From the NCBI GenBank assembly GCA_033725935.1, contig MU867096.1, forward strand, positions 346,598-410,597: a stretch of DNA of 64,000 nt, in the 5' to 3' direction. The translations under genes were made by a program, and so were the position numbers. The notes below the pieces were generated by a model. It made no database searches. It had not been told where the DNA came from and saw nothing but the letters and a program-made list of their open reading frames with translations. Within the stretch, counting starts at the first letter, position 1. Every line of letters starts with the position of its first letter. Shown here piece by piece: positions 22,020-32,211 of this stretch. The stretch is from Cladorrhinum sp. PSN259 (taxonomy: Eukaryota; Ascomycota; Sordariomycetes; Sordariales; Podosporaceae).

Positions 22020-23123
22020 TTACCTGACCATGTTGATGAGCTGCTTTTCAAAATTCTTGGCCTTGGCCTTGAGGTGCTGGACAGACTCAAGAAAGATAGC
22101 CTCGCTCTCAATCTGACCAGTGCTCTCAACTAAGTAGATGAAGTGATCCCTCCTCCGGCCGAGCTTGACCTTGTCCTTGAACTCTGCGTGGCGCAAGCAC
22201 TCTCTGCTGACGGTATCACGCTCCGGCGCAACCACAACGGCCTTGAGCTCTCCTTCGTGTCCCTCATACCCACTTCCTGTCTGCCTGGCTTCTTCCTTGG
22301 TGACCTGCTCCAACCCAATAACACCTGCGGGGAAGCATTTCTGGAACTTTTCGGCGTCTTTGTCGAGGATAGGCTGAGTGATGTTGATGACGGGCATGAT
22401 GCGGTATGAGGCAGTAGCGACGGGAGAAAATTTAGCGTGGTTAGAACCGACACCCTTGATCATGTGCATCTTAACGTCGATTTCCTGACCAGGGCGTAGC
22501 TTTGCGATAAGGATATCTGGGTTGACGGGGCGGATGGCATTCTCGCCAGAGAAGTACTCGACCTGTCTACCCTGGGGGAGGAAAACAATATCCTTGGCGT
22601 ACACATGGGCATGCGTATAGAGCTTTGTTGGGTCCTTCTCGTCTGGACTGGCGTCGGGGTTGTGCTCGCACTTGACCTTTAGCTCGAGACCAATAGTGTC
22701 GTAGTCTTTTGGTTCGTCAGCCTTGGCCCGCCACTTCATGAAGTCGCGCAGGCCCTCGCGTCCGCCGGTGAAGGGGATGAGCCCTAAGCGGGAGGCAAGG
22801 ACTTCGTCTTGGATCACGGATTTGTTGTTGTAGATGAATACTTGGTCGATGGCAAGGGTCGGGACGTCGGCAATCATGATACGACGGAAGGCGTTGGCGA
22901 TGCTGGCGTCGCAGCCGATGAGGGAAAACGAGGCCTCATAGGGATCATTCTGGTGGATTTGGACGTGGAAGCCATCTCTGAACGTTTCAATATCCCAGGC
23001 GTGGTCCTCACCAGGGTAATGGCCGGGAAAGTCGGTGGATTGGACATTTGTGATTGTTTCGAGATTGATGCCAACGATCTTTCGCGCCTCCAGCTCCTCT
23101 TTGGTTGGTGGTTTGTGAGGCAT
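22020..23123 (-). CDS. RPC40: RNA polymerases I and III common subunit AC40
   Basis: AC40 pairs with AC19 as the alpha-like heterodimer that seeds assembly of RNA polymerases I and III. Single exon, 367 residues, close to the yeast size. The alpha-like dimerisation region is seen in FSLIGCDASIANAFRRIMIA, DVPTLAIDQVFIYNNKSVIQ and DEVLASRLGLIP (about residues 66-117). The inserted domain follows (DFMKWRAKADEPKDYDTIGL), then KLRPGQEIDVKMHMIKGVG and KFSPVATASYRIMP, typical of AC40. The end LINMVR* overlaps a possible splice donor (AG|GTAATT), so a short 3' exon cannot be ruled out. It is divergent from the 49 kDa complex I gene. Confidence 0.94.
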   Translation of the reverse strand: MPHKPPTKEELEARKIVGINLETITNVQSTDFPGHYPGEDHAWDIETFRDGFHVQIHQNDPYEASFSLIGCDASIANAFRRIMIADVPTLAIDQVFIYNNKSVIQDEVLASRLGLIPFTGGREGLRDFMKWRAKADEPKDYDTIGLELKVKCEHNPDASPDEKDPTKLYTHAHVYAKDIVFLPQGRQVEYFSGENAIRPVNPDILIAKLRPGQEIDVKMHMIKGVGSNHAKFSPVATASYRIMPVINITQPILDKDAEKFQKCFPAGVIGLEQVTKEEARQTGSGYEGHEGELKAVVVAPERDTVSRECLRHAEFKDKVKLGRRRDHFIYLVESTGQIESEAIFLESVQHLKAKAKNFEKQLINMVR

Positions 23124-23938
23124 TGTGGATTGTGTCTGGGTGTCTTGGTTGGTAGTGGGGGTTAGTTTTCAGGGTGTTTCTTGTCGCAAACCGCACCTCG
23201 AAATTCTTCGAGCTTTGATCCAGACTGCAGCGGCAGAATCTTTACTTTTAGCGGGGGGACTTTTGACCGCCTTTGGAGGGGTCCCACATTTGATGTGGGC
23301 GCCGTTGATTTGGTCTGTACTTCTGATATGAAGAACAAGTTCATGGAAGCGTTTCTGATTTCAGTTAAAGGTTTCTTGGGAGAACAACACGTATGCCTTT
23401 TCATGTGCAATGAACTGTCTGCAGACAGTAATATAATGCCTAACTGACTGAGGGGCTTCCCAAAATGCATTTTACCAAGCGTTCACCGGAACGCCCTCGG
23501 TCGGATACAAGTGTCCAAAACCAATTACCTCATGTTTTTTGAGTGCAATTGAGTGTGTTTAGATTGCTATATACGCACAATGCAAACAATAAAAGATGAG
23601 ACAATTCATATTATGTGAAAGGTAAAAGAGATGATGATGTCGTTGTTCAGGTCAGTTTGACGTCGAATGGACATGGAAGTTTAAGTAACATTGGCCAATG
23701 AGATCACTCTCAATTGAACCACCCCTGTCCTCGGATTAACGCCCTGCCGCTGGCTGGAGCTGTGGTGTCCAATCAGTGAGCTTGGCACTGTGAGGTTGAT
23801 TCCCGCAGTGACGACCTCGACTCCCGGAGAAAGACGACCCCCCCACCCATTTCGCAAGCTCAGTGCTAGCCATTGACGCCTGGAGAAGAGGCCCAATCTC
23901 CCCTCCATCTCCAGTCAACATCACACCACAGCGACACA
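23124..23938. promoter_or_regulatory. Divergent promoter region RPC40 / complex I 49 kDa, with CCAAT boxes
   Basis: 815 bp between starts. On the complex I side are two CCAAT boxes: a palindromic ATTGGCCAAT at 23690-23699 (about 240 bp before the ATG) and CCAATCAG at 23769-23776 (about 170 bp before). CCAATCA is the preferred site of the HAP2/3/5 (AnCF) complex, which activates respiratory genes in fungi. Binding here is inferred. Confidence 0.5.
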
Positions 23939-25896
23939 ATGGCGTCGCTATACAGGCTGGCCAGCCGCAGCGCCAAGCGGTTGAGCTTGAGGCCATCTTT
24001 GTCGCCAGTGTCGTCAACGTCGCCCATCACCAGCCCGCTCGCGGCCCGCGCATTCTCCGCCTCAGCCCTCCGTCGCTATGCCGATGCCCAGCCCTACGAG
24101 GGCACCCGTCTCGTTCCCGTCGCTGCCGATTTCCAGACCCCCGTCGATCCCTACAGCCATCTCCAGTCGAAAGAGGAGGCAGTGAAAAAGGCGCGCGACG
24201 AGAGCGTCGAGGACCGCAAGATTCGCCACTACACAGTCAACTTTGGTCCCCAGCATCCTGCCGCCCACGGTGTGCTGCGTCTGATTCTGGAGCTAAGTGG
24301 TGAAGAGATCATTCGTGCCGACCCCCATGTCGGCCTCCTCCACCGTGGAACTGAGAAGCTGTGCGAGTACAAGACCTACCTCCAGGCTCTCCCCTACTTC
24401 GACCGTCTCGACTACGTTTCCATGATGACCAACGAGCAATGTTTCTCCCTGGCTGTTGAGAAGCTCCTCAACATCGAGATTCCGGAACGTGCCAAGTTTA
24501 TCCGTACTTTGTTCGGCGAGATCACCCGTGTCCTGAACCACCTCATGTCAGTCTTGTCGCACGCCATGGACGTTGGTGCACTCACACCCTTCCTGTGGGG
24601 TTTTGAGGAGAGAGAGAAGCTTATGGTGAGTGGATCACTGGTGACATGTGTGCACACCTGGTTTGGAAATCAAGACAGTCTTTTGGTTTTGAAAGCCAGC
24701 GATATCATAATGTTTCCTCCTATAAACCCATCGAGAACTCATCGCAAACGCCGTTTCATAAATCATCCGGAAAGCATGGGCAAACCCTTTTATTACCCGC
24801 CGATATCATAGCAGACCCCTTTTCATAAACTCATTGAAAATCCACGTGAACCCCTTTTCATAGCGGATGGAAACCCCACCGAAATAGCCCATCTTTCCCA
24901 TTCTATAAAGCATTGCAAATCCATCGCAAACTCCAGGTATAAGAAAACCAAGGCAAAATGCTAATAAACATGCTAGGAATTCTATGAGCGCGTCTCCGGT
25001 GCGCGTCTTCACGCCGCCTACGTTCGCCCCGGCGGCGTTCACCAAGATATCCCTGTCGGTCTCCTTGACGACATCTACCAATGGGCTACCCAGTTCGGTG
25101 ATCGCATTGACGAAACCGAGGAAATGTTGACGGATAACCGCATCTGGATCAACCGTCTCAAGGGTGTTGGTGTCGTCTCCGCTGCCGAGGCCCTGAACCT
25201 CTCGTTTACCGGTGTTATGCTGCGTGGTTCCGGCGTTCCTTTCGATATCCGCAAGAACCAGCCCTATGATGCTTACGACCAGGTTGAGTTCGACGTTCCC
25301 GTCGGTATCAACGGCGACTGCTACGACCGCTACCTGTGCCGTATGGAGGAGTTCCGTCAGTCCCTCCGCATCATCCACCAATGTCTCAATAAGATGCCCG
25401 CCGGCCCGGTCCGTGTTGAGGATTACAAGATCTCCCCACCTCCCCGTACCGCTATGAAGGAGAACATGGAGGCCCTTATCCACCACTTCCTTCTCTATAC
25501 CAAGGGTTATACCGTGCCTCCTGGCGATACTTACTCGGCTATTGAGGCTCCCAAGGGAGAAATGGGTGTATACGTTGTCAGTGATGGTACCGAGAGGCCA
25601 TACCGCGTCCATATCCGCGCTCCCGGCTTTGCTCATCTCAGCGGTTTCGACCACATCTCTAAGGGCCATCTTTTAGCCGATGCTGTTGCTGTTATCGGTA
25701 CTATGGATTTAGTTTTTGGTAAGTTTGCTAATTTTTTTAACCCCCCCTCCCATCCCTTATGAAAATTAGGCCTAAAACGGCCTACAAATGTGGCGATATA
25801 ACTCAAGACTTCATAGGCATAAAAATGATATGAGAAATAAAAGGAGCAATGCTGACTTGTCTTTTTCACCCTAATTTAGGCGAGGTCGATCGGTAA
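23939..25896 (+). CDS. nuo-49: NADH:ubiquinone oxidoreductase 49 kDa subunit (NDUFS2 homologue)
   Basis: Core subunit of respiratory complex I. With the PSST subunit it lines the quinone-binding cavity near cluster N2 in the mitochondrial peripheral arm. Three exons: 23939-24625, 24977-25718 and 25880-25896, giving 481 residues. The N-terminus is a Ser/Arg/Leu-rich presequence (MASLYRLASRSAKRLSLRPS). The conserved core starts YTVNFGPQHPAAHGVLRLIL with VGLLHRGTEKLCEYKTYLQA (quinone-site region) and continues through the second exon with FYERVSGARLHAAYVRPGGV, NRLKGVGVVSAAEALN and KGEMGVYVVSDGTERPYR. The last exon has 17 nt and adds the invariant ending GEVDR. Intron 1 (351 nt) is several times longer than others in the window and holds degenerate repeats; intron 2 has 161 nt. 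Confidence 0.96.
24700..24935. repeat. Degenerate short repeats inside intron 1 of the 49 kDa gene
   Basis: At least five imperfect copies of a unit like CATAAA-n-CATYGAAAA-n-CC occur about every 30-60 bp, for example CATAAACTCATTGAAAATCC, CATAGCGGATGGAAACCC and TATAAAGCATTGCAAATCC, often preceded by CCCCTTTT. GATATCATA also appears twice. Copy boundaries are approximate. Confidence 0.5.
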
Positions 25897-26148
25897 ACAG
25901 AAAGACAAACGAGGGCGAAGCTAGACGATTCTTTGAAAGAACGCATAAGCAGAGGCAAGGATTCTTCTGAATGTAAATAAAAACCTCAGCAGCAGCAAAA
26001 TAGAATGAAGATACCAATGAGAAAGATCATGAGAAAGCCTAGAAATAATTAGGCCGGAAAGATGCTGATGTTAGTTGACCTCTATTTTTTAGGCGAGAAA
26101 TGGCGTTGACGTAGCGAGACGTATAGGGTACGTTGTGTTTTCTTTTAC

Positions 26149-27972
26149 TTATGTGGATCTGCGACCGCTTCTGCCGGCTCTATCTCTTCTGCCGCCGCCG
26201 GTTGTCTCGAACTCGTCATCGGCTTCGTAACTATCTTCATCGTCTGTGTTGGGGCTATAGAGGGTTGCGTGCCCGAATGGCGAAGAGAAGGGTATGTTAG
26301 GGTTAGTAGGGTGGGGGTTGAACGGACTTCTTAGGCTGCAGTTGCGCCAGGAGGGCATGTGGCACTCGAGTCCCTCGGGTCCGGCACCCATCGGCAGGCC
26401 TGTCGTTACTGTCACAGGCGTGCGGGGATATGTCGATGCGTGTTGGAAAGACGCAGAGGCGTGCGGTTGGGATCCGGACGCGTGCCGGGGACAGGCGGAT
26501 GTGTGCCCTTGCTGCCGGAAGGCATGTTGTTGTCCTGCGGAGGCCTGGTTGCTGGATCCGGAGGCATGGCCGTGCGCTTGGGATGCATTCTGAGGATTCA
26601 CGGGGGTATGCGGCTCTTGCCCGGGGGCATGAATTGGCACGGGATTGGGATGGTTGCCAAGCGCGGAGGGGAAAGAGTAGTCGTGGCCGGGAGTTCTGTA
26701 CGGACCCGGGCCGGCAGATACATAGGGGAAGTTACGGGTGACTTGAGCCGAGGTAGCCCACGGGTGAGCGCCACGGGTGATGCTGTCGCTGTGCGCAGTG
26801 GCGGGCTCAGGGGCACCGGGGAAGAGCGTGTAGGGCGGAGGCGAGCCGGAAGGGTACGGCCGCCCGGCCGCAATGATGGAAGGATCGGCCGCCATAATGG
26901 AGGGCTGCTCGGTATATTGAGGGGGCTGGGAAGCCTGGGAGGCTTGGGAATCTTGCCGGGACATAAGATAGGCCTGCTGGGAGACTCTCCAGGCCTGCCG
27001 ATAATCCCGGAATGCTTGTTGGGCTGCGTGATATGCCCGCTGAGATGCCTCGTAGGCGTGCTCGGATTCTTGGCAGGCGTGCTGTGAGGATTCTGCCGCC
27101 TGTTCAGGGGCCTCAGGGGTGTTCTGCGGGGCCGGACATACCTGCTGAGGGTAGGTATACTTGTTGGGGGGAGTTGTATACGGGTCCCGAGGAGGCTGTG
27201 CGGCATGCTCCGGTGTCTGAGGGGCCTGCTGAGAAGTCTGGGAGGTGTATTGGATAGACCGAAATGCCGGCGGAACACTTACCACGATTTGCGGAACAGA
27301 TTGGTAGGCATGACCCTGAATAGTCACTCCACGGCCGGGTGCTCGCATCGGCTGACCGGTATACTGAACATGGCCGAACCCAGGCGGATGTCCACCTTGT
27401 CTCTCCTCCATGTGACGCCACGCGTTTAAAGTACCGCGAGAAGCGAGATCAACCTTATCGTCAGGGATCTGCGGGACGGCGGGCTCAAATTGAGCAGGGC
27501 ACTGGCACTTTCCTGCCTTGTGGAGCTGACCATGGTCAGCCCTCCATTCGACTCCGTACGGGCTGGTGATACGGACCTCGACATGACGCTCCCCATCAGC
27601 CGTAGCGTACTCCTTCCAAGCCGACGGAATGTCGGTCGCCTTCTCTTTTCCCTTTCGGCTAGGCCCGCCGTGATCCTGCAGGTTCTGCATTGCTCCAGTG
27701 GCTTTGGGAGTGTAACTGGCACCGGGGAACTCGATGTTGCAACTGCATGCGCCACGATCGTGGAGCCAGCGGTGCTCCCATTCCCGAATAAGTACCCAAC
27801 GCGAGTGTATCTCGCGCTCACAAAGAGCGCACATAGTGTCTGCGAAATACTGTCTGACCGGCTGAATGCCGCAGACTGGAAAGTTGTGGCTTCTGGTCGT
27901 GAGAGGGCATGCGCGGATCACCGCGACCGATCGGTGACCGCACGCGTAGGCGATGAACTCCTGAAAGCACAT
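26149..27972 (-). CDS. Cys-rich-headed, Gln/Pro/Ala-rich fungal protein with heptad repeats
   Basis: One open frame of 607 residues, start ATG at 27972 (MCFQEFIAYACGH). Residues 1 to about 90 are rich in Cys and His (C2, C11, H13, C22, then CALC, and CSC further on), arranged like the small zinc-binding-type heads found on many unnamed Pezizomycotina proteins. I infer metal binding only from spacing. The rest is low complexity: Pro/Gln/Ala-rich with two blocks of 7-residue repeats, and an acidic patch (NTDDEDSYEADDEFE) before a basic, Arg-rich end. There is no catalytic motif, signal peptide or membrane segment. Codon structure is open over 1.8 kb, which supports it as real, but I cannot name it. 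A satellite array begins within about 30-50 bp upstream of its start codon. Confidence 0.75.
   Translation of the reverse strand: MCFQEFIAYACGHRSVAVIRACPLTTRSHNFPVCGIQPVRQYFADTMCALCEREIHSRWVLIREWEHRWLHDRGACSCNIEFPGASYTPKATGAMQNLQDHGGPSRKGKEKATDIPSAWKEYATADGERHVEVRITSPYGVEWRADHGQLHKAGKCQCPAQFEPAVPQIPDDKVDLASRGTLNAWRHMEERQGGHPPGFGHVQYTGQPMRAPGRGVTIQGHAYQSVPQIVVSVPPAFRSIQYTSQTSQQAPQTPEHAAQPPRDPYTTPPNKYTYPQQVCPAPQNTPEAPEQAAESSQHACQESEHAYEASQRAYHAAQQAFRDYRQAWRVSQQAYLMSRQDSQASQASQPPQYTEQPSIMAADPSIIAAGRPYPSGSPPPYTLFPGAPEPATAHSDSITRGAHPWATSAQVTRNFPYVSAGPGPYRTPGHDYSFPSALGNHPNPVPIHAPGQEPHTPVNPQNASQAHGHASGSSNQASAGQQHAFRQQGHTSACPRHASGSQPHASASFQHASTYPRTPVTVTTGLPMGAGPEGLECHMPSWRNCSLRSPFNPHPTNPNIPFSSPFGHATLYSPNTDDEDSYEADDEFETTGGGRRDRAGRSGRRST
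26430..26597 (-). repeat. 21-bp coding repeats, block 2 (about seven copies)
   Basis: The encoded heptads are HGHASGS, SNQASAG, QQHAFRQ, QGHTSAC, PRHASGS, QPHASAS and FQHASTY, pattern xxHASxx. They are diverged at DNA level but in register every 21 bp. Confidence 0.75.
26930..27100 (-). repeat. 21-bp coding repeats, block 1 (about seven copies)
   Basis: The encoded heptads are PEAPEQA, AESSQHA, CQESEHA, YEASQRA, YHAAQQA, FRDYRQA and WRVSQQA, ending in QxA and mostly opening with an aromatic residue. The composition suits a helix. Confidence 0.75.
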
Positions 27973-27999
27973 CGTGGCTTGCTGTGCGTTGTTGTTGTT

Positions 28000-29275
28000 G
28001 TGTTGTGGCTGTGATGTTTGTTTTGTGAATGGTTGGCTGTTGAATGTTGTGGGAGAGGTTGTTGTGGTCTGGAGATTGGTTGGGTGGTTGGCTTGATAGT
28101 TGGTTTGGTAGTTGAAAGGAAAGAAGAAAGTCCCGTTCCTGGGTTGAGATAGAGTGGGTCTCTCTTATTGACTGTGAATATGGGATGAAAAGAACCAGTG
28201 TGTAGTTGATTGTTGATGTTGTGGTTCAGTGGTTGGTTTGATAGTCGAATTGGTAGTTCAAAGAAAAGAAGAAAGCTCCGTTCCTGGGGTGAGATAAAGT
28301 GGGTTTCTCTTAGCGATCGTGAATATGGGATGAAAGGACAGTATGTGGTTGACTGCTTAAGGTTGTGGGAGAGGTTGTTGGGAAGGTTTGTTATGTTGGC
28401 GTTGTTGTGGTTTGGTGATTGGCCTAGTAGTTGAAAGGAAAGAAGAAAGCCCCTTTCTGAGCTGAAATAAAGAGGATCTTTAGCAACTGCGAATATGGGA
28501 CGAAAAGGACCTGTTTGTGTTAAGTTGCTGATGCTGGAGCGAGACGTTGTGTTGACGTTGTTGTGGCTCGGTGGTAGGTTTCGTAGTTTAAACAAATGAA
28601 GAAAGCCCCCTTCTCTCGGCGGAAATAAAATGGGTCTTTCTTAGTGACTGTGAATATGGAATCAAAAGTGCCGGTGTGTGGCAGATTGCTGATGGTTGTT
28701 GGAGACGTTCTTGTAGTTGGTTTTAGTAATTGGTTTACGTGTTGAAACGAAAAGAGAGAAACCCCTTAAAGAGAAGTTAAAGTAAGCTTTTCTTAAGCCT
28801 GTGAATATGGGATGAAAAAGACTAGGTTATGGTAACTTTTGTGTGGTTGGTTGTTGATAGTTGTGGGGGACATCGACGTTGTTGTGATTCAAGGGTTGCT
28901 TTTAGAGTATAAAGAAACGAAAATAGCCCCCTTTCTAGGCTAAATTAAAGTGGTGCCTTTCAGAGACTATGATTATGGGATGAAAACCATCAGCTATAGT
29001 GACTTGTGTATGTGTAGCGCACTGTGAATGGTTGTGGGAAACGTTATCGCTGTTGGATGGTTGGTTCAGTTTGTTACAGGAACAGAAAAGGCCCCATTTT
29101 CTCAGCTGAGTTAGCCTAGGTTCTTTTCATCAATCGTGGATATGGGATGGAAGGGACTATGCTTTGATTATCTGTGTGTGGTTGATTGTTGATGGTTGGT
29201 GGTTGTGAGAGACGTTGAGGTGGTTTGTTGTTGACAGCAAAAGAAGAAAAAAAAGTGAGGAATGCCTAGACATAT
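28000..29275. repeat. Array of about seven degenerate 160-bp tandem repeats
   Basis: Two anchors recur in step. GAATATGGGATGAAA-like sequence is at about 28168, 28322, 28487, 28649, 28801, 28970 and 29137. GAAAGAAGAAAGCCCC-like sequence is at about 28117, 28261, 28433, 28592, 28745, 28910 and 29079, with a partial copy near 29238. The period is about 150-170 bp. Units also share TTGATGGTTGTGGG and GTTGTTGTGGTT. Divergence increases with distance from the gene at 27972. It lies in that gene's promoter or 5' leader. Confidence 0.85.
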
Positions 29276-29603
29276 GATATCTTTACATCTCACAAGACCA
29301 TGTTGTTAAACAGCAATACTCAGCACATGGGCAAGCAATACCCATGCGCACTTGAACAATCTTTGTGGCTAGAAAGAATGAAAAGTGACATGAAGAATGG
29401 CATAAATGGCTGACAAGTATCCAGAGTGAATAAGTCCTTGAGAACCGGAATTTGGCTAAAAGGCAGTCGTTGTGAAAGGCTTTTTCTCGAAGATATGCTT
29501 TTAAATGTGCTATGTAGGAGTTCGGCTTGGAATACTCGCTCTTTGGCTGTAGGCTGCGAAGCCGGTTGCTCACGGAGAAACTTGAAGTGAGCTGGACTCT
29601 TGT

Positions 29604-29634
<31 letters not shown>

Positions 29635-29804
29635 ACAAAAAACGGAAGGGGGCGGGTAACAACAAAAGTTCACCACTGCAACAAAATAAAGACAAATAAA
29701 AAGTGTTGTTGGGCCATGGGAGCATANNNNNNNNNNCGGCCCGCCCCCCCCCCGCCCCGCCCCCCCCCCCCCCCCCCCCCCCCGCCCCCCCCCCCCCCCC
29801 CCCC
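29604..29804. other. Homopolymer tracts flanking an assembly gap
   Basis: A run of 28 G (29604-29631) is followed by normal sequence, ten N (29727-29736), and then an almost pure C/G tract to 29804. The order and spacing across the N are probably not reliable. Confidence 0.9.
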
Positions 29805-30696
29805 GAGGACTGAAAAAACCTGAAGAGGCAGGTCAACAAGAACTAGGACAGAAGGCAAGCAAATCAGTCATATATAAAACTTGTTAGGGTCAATGTCATC
29901 AATAGAAGAAGTGTATACCTTGGCGATTGAGTATGTGATTATGGAGGAAAGGGAAGAAACTGGTTTCGGAGAGCTGATAGAAGTCGGGATGAGAAAGGAT
30001 CGTAGACTATAAGCCGTCATTGAAGCTGTTGTTTGTAGATAAAATATCAGTTGATACTGCAATGAATTTATCGGCAAGCGTAGGTTTACTTGCGAGGTGT
30101 ACAAAAATGAGAGCAGCTCGAGAATTTTGATGGATGGCTAGGAGCTCTTCAGCACCACCAGCAGTTTTCGTGGGTGGTAGAAAAATTGTATGCCTGTGGA
30201 TGAAAGGTAGGCGTATCCGGAGAGAGATTATACGTTGATGAGGAGTCAAGATGGGCGATGGCTAAACCTATTCAGAAAAGAAAGCAGGAAGACTGTTGGC
30301 TTAACTGAGTTACTAATTGCATATTTCCAAGGAGACAATTGTCGGGGTTCGTGAAGATCCGTGACTCCAGGCGATACTGACAAAGGTGCCGAGCGAGGCC
30401 CCTAGTACGGTAATGTGCAAGTGATAGTGTCAGTAGACTTCGGAGCAGAAGAAAAAGGTGGTCAGTGGGGCAAGAAGGAGCCCAAGTAATATTCCACATG
30501 TTCAGTCTCTGAGACTCGTGAATAAAAGTGTTCGCTTGGGAAAAAAGTCCATTTTACTTTCCACCAAACCTCCTTTGGAGGAACAGATCCTCCGTGGGTT
30601 TGAATAACGTTGCAGGATGAAAGTATATTATACAGGAAGAGAAAAAAAATGATACAGCTGGATTCTCATCCAATAAAACCAATGCTAATAGGGTGT
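29805..30696. other. No gene seen, 3' side of COQ6
   Basis: About 890 bp between the gap and COQ6 with only short, unsupported frames. The right end should carry the COQ6 3' untranslated region. Confidence 0.45.
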
Positions 30697-32211
30697 TTAG
30701 AAGACTTTGATCCCATTTCCTGCCGCCTGGTTCATGACAAAGGTCTTGAGGGGCCTCAAGGCATTGAAGGCACTCAAGCCAAATGACCTCAAGGGTACCA
30801 GAGGGCCGCTACCCACTGAGTACAGTTTGTGGAGCTTATCACAGACTCCCATGAGTACGTGGTTGGCAGCGTAGCGCTCAGAGTTGTAGGACTCCAGAGA
30901 CATGCCAACTCCAATGTCTTGCCCATGAGTTACGGCATACTCAATGGTTTTAGCAAGACTCTGGACATCGCCTTGTCCTTGGTTGAGACCTTGCCCGGCC
31001 AGTGGATGAACGGTATGAGCAGCATCACCAACCAGGGCAACACGCTCAGCAGTATAAGTATCGGCGTGGCGTAACTTCAGGGGAAATGAGGCCACTGTGC
31101 CCTCCTGTACGCCGGTGACGACCTGAGGCACCGCCCGGTGGTCTACGGGTGTGTGTTGCATTCTCCAGGTATACTCGTCATCCTGCCCAGATGTCTGAGT
31201 GTGCATAAATTCGAGGTCTGTGATGGGTAGTCTAAACGCGGCATTGACCATGGCAACCAAGTCCTTGTGTGAAAGCTTCTTGAGAAGGGCTGCGTTGCTT
31301 GGAGTAGTAGACCAGACCAGTGTTGAGTAGTTGCCCGGTATGGGAAGCATAGCAACAGGTCCGGTTGGAAGGAACCTTTGGTATGCGATCTTGGTATGTT
31401 CTCCTCCCCAGCCGTCCCCTACCAGCTCGAGAGTTGCAACAACGCCATGGCGGTTGTAATCCCATCCTCGAGCTTCAATTCCAGCAAATGATCTGACGGG
31501 ACTGTTTGCGCCGTCGGCGCCAACTAGGAGCCGGGCAGCAAGCTGCTTGCCTCCGGAAAGGTGGACTACAGGCCATTCCCTCAAGTCGACCTCCTCGGTC
31601 TCCTGCCCATATGAGATGTTTTCAACTTTTGTGTTATCAAATATGGAAACACCGCCGAGCTCCTCTAACCGTTTCAATAGGCCTGATGTCAGGTTCAAGT
31701 TTTCGGTCATGTAGGCGATTGTTGTTCCTGTCGCTGGTGCAGCGCCAGCCCAATCGAATTCGATCCTTGCACCAGTTACTCCATCCCAGACTTGCATTTC
31801 CTGGTAGTCCTGCACTCTCTCACGAGCCAAGTGCTTCCATGCGCCGATCTTGTCAAGAAAAAGGGCTGATGAAGGAGTGAGGGAGCTGCATCGGTTCGAG
31901 AATCGGTCGGGAGGTAGCTTCCACGATCTGGTTTTGGAGAGATCCTGGGCTTCAATGAGGGCAACTCGGAGGTGGGCAGTGACCGGGTTTGCGCCTAGAG
32001 GTCAGTTGTTAGAGAAAGAACAGAAAGAAAGCAATCTGAGAACAAGAGACTCACGTAAAGCCGTCAAAAGACTGAGGCCAGCTGGACCACCGCCCACACA
32101 GACCACATCGTAGATATCTTGGCGGGAAACAGCGCTCGAGTATCTTCGCTGCAGTTGACGGGTGCAACTCCGGCATACAAAAGATGCGCGGTTTCTGAGC
32201 ACTGCCTCCAT
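30697..32211 (-). CDS. COQ6: Ubiquinone biosynthesis monooxygenase Coq6
   Basis: Coq6 is a flavin monooxygenase of the mitochondrial inner-membrane CoQ synthome that hydroxylates the ring at C5. Two exons: 32211-32055 and 31994-30697, intron 60 nt (GTGAGT...CTAG, branch CTGAC), giving 484 residues. The first exon encodes a basic presequence (MEAVLRNRASFVCRSCTRQL) and the FAD-binding Rossmann motif VVCVGGGPAGLSLL. The second holds RLLVGADGANSPVRSFAGIE (the DG motif) and ERVALVGDAAHTVHPLAGQG followed by LNQG, the second FAD motif of this hydroxylase class. The C-terminus is complete. The start is divergent from the DUF7053 gene. Confidence 0.95.

Noticed and set aside
24806..25669. 287-codon minus-strand frame
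   Set aside because: Antisense of exon 2 of the complex I 49 kDa gene, whose conservation explains the open frame.
26359..27087. 242-codon plus-strand frame, Gly/Arg-rich
   Set aside because: Antisense of the 21-bp repeat gene; repeats in step of three keep all frames open.
27918..28595. 225-codon minus-strand frame, Asn/Ser/Pro-rich
   Set aside because: It reads through the 160-bp satellite array; repeat DNA without stops in one frame, no domain. Could be leader of the 26149-27972 gene.
26149..30696. Possibility of a biosynthetic or defence gene cluster in the 26-30 kb repeat-rich region
   Set aside because: Only one supported gene and a satellite; flanking genes are housekeeping.
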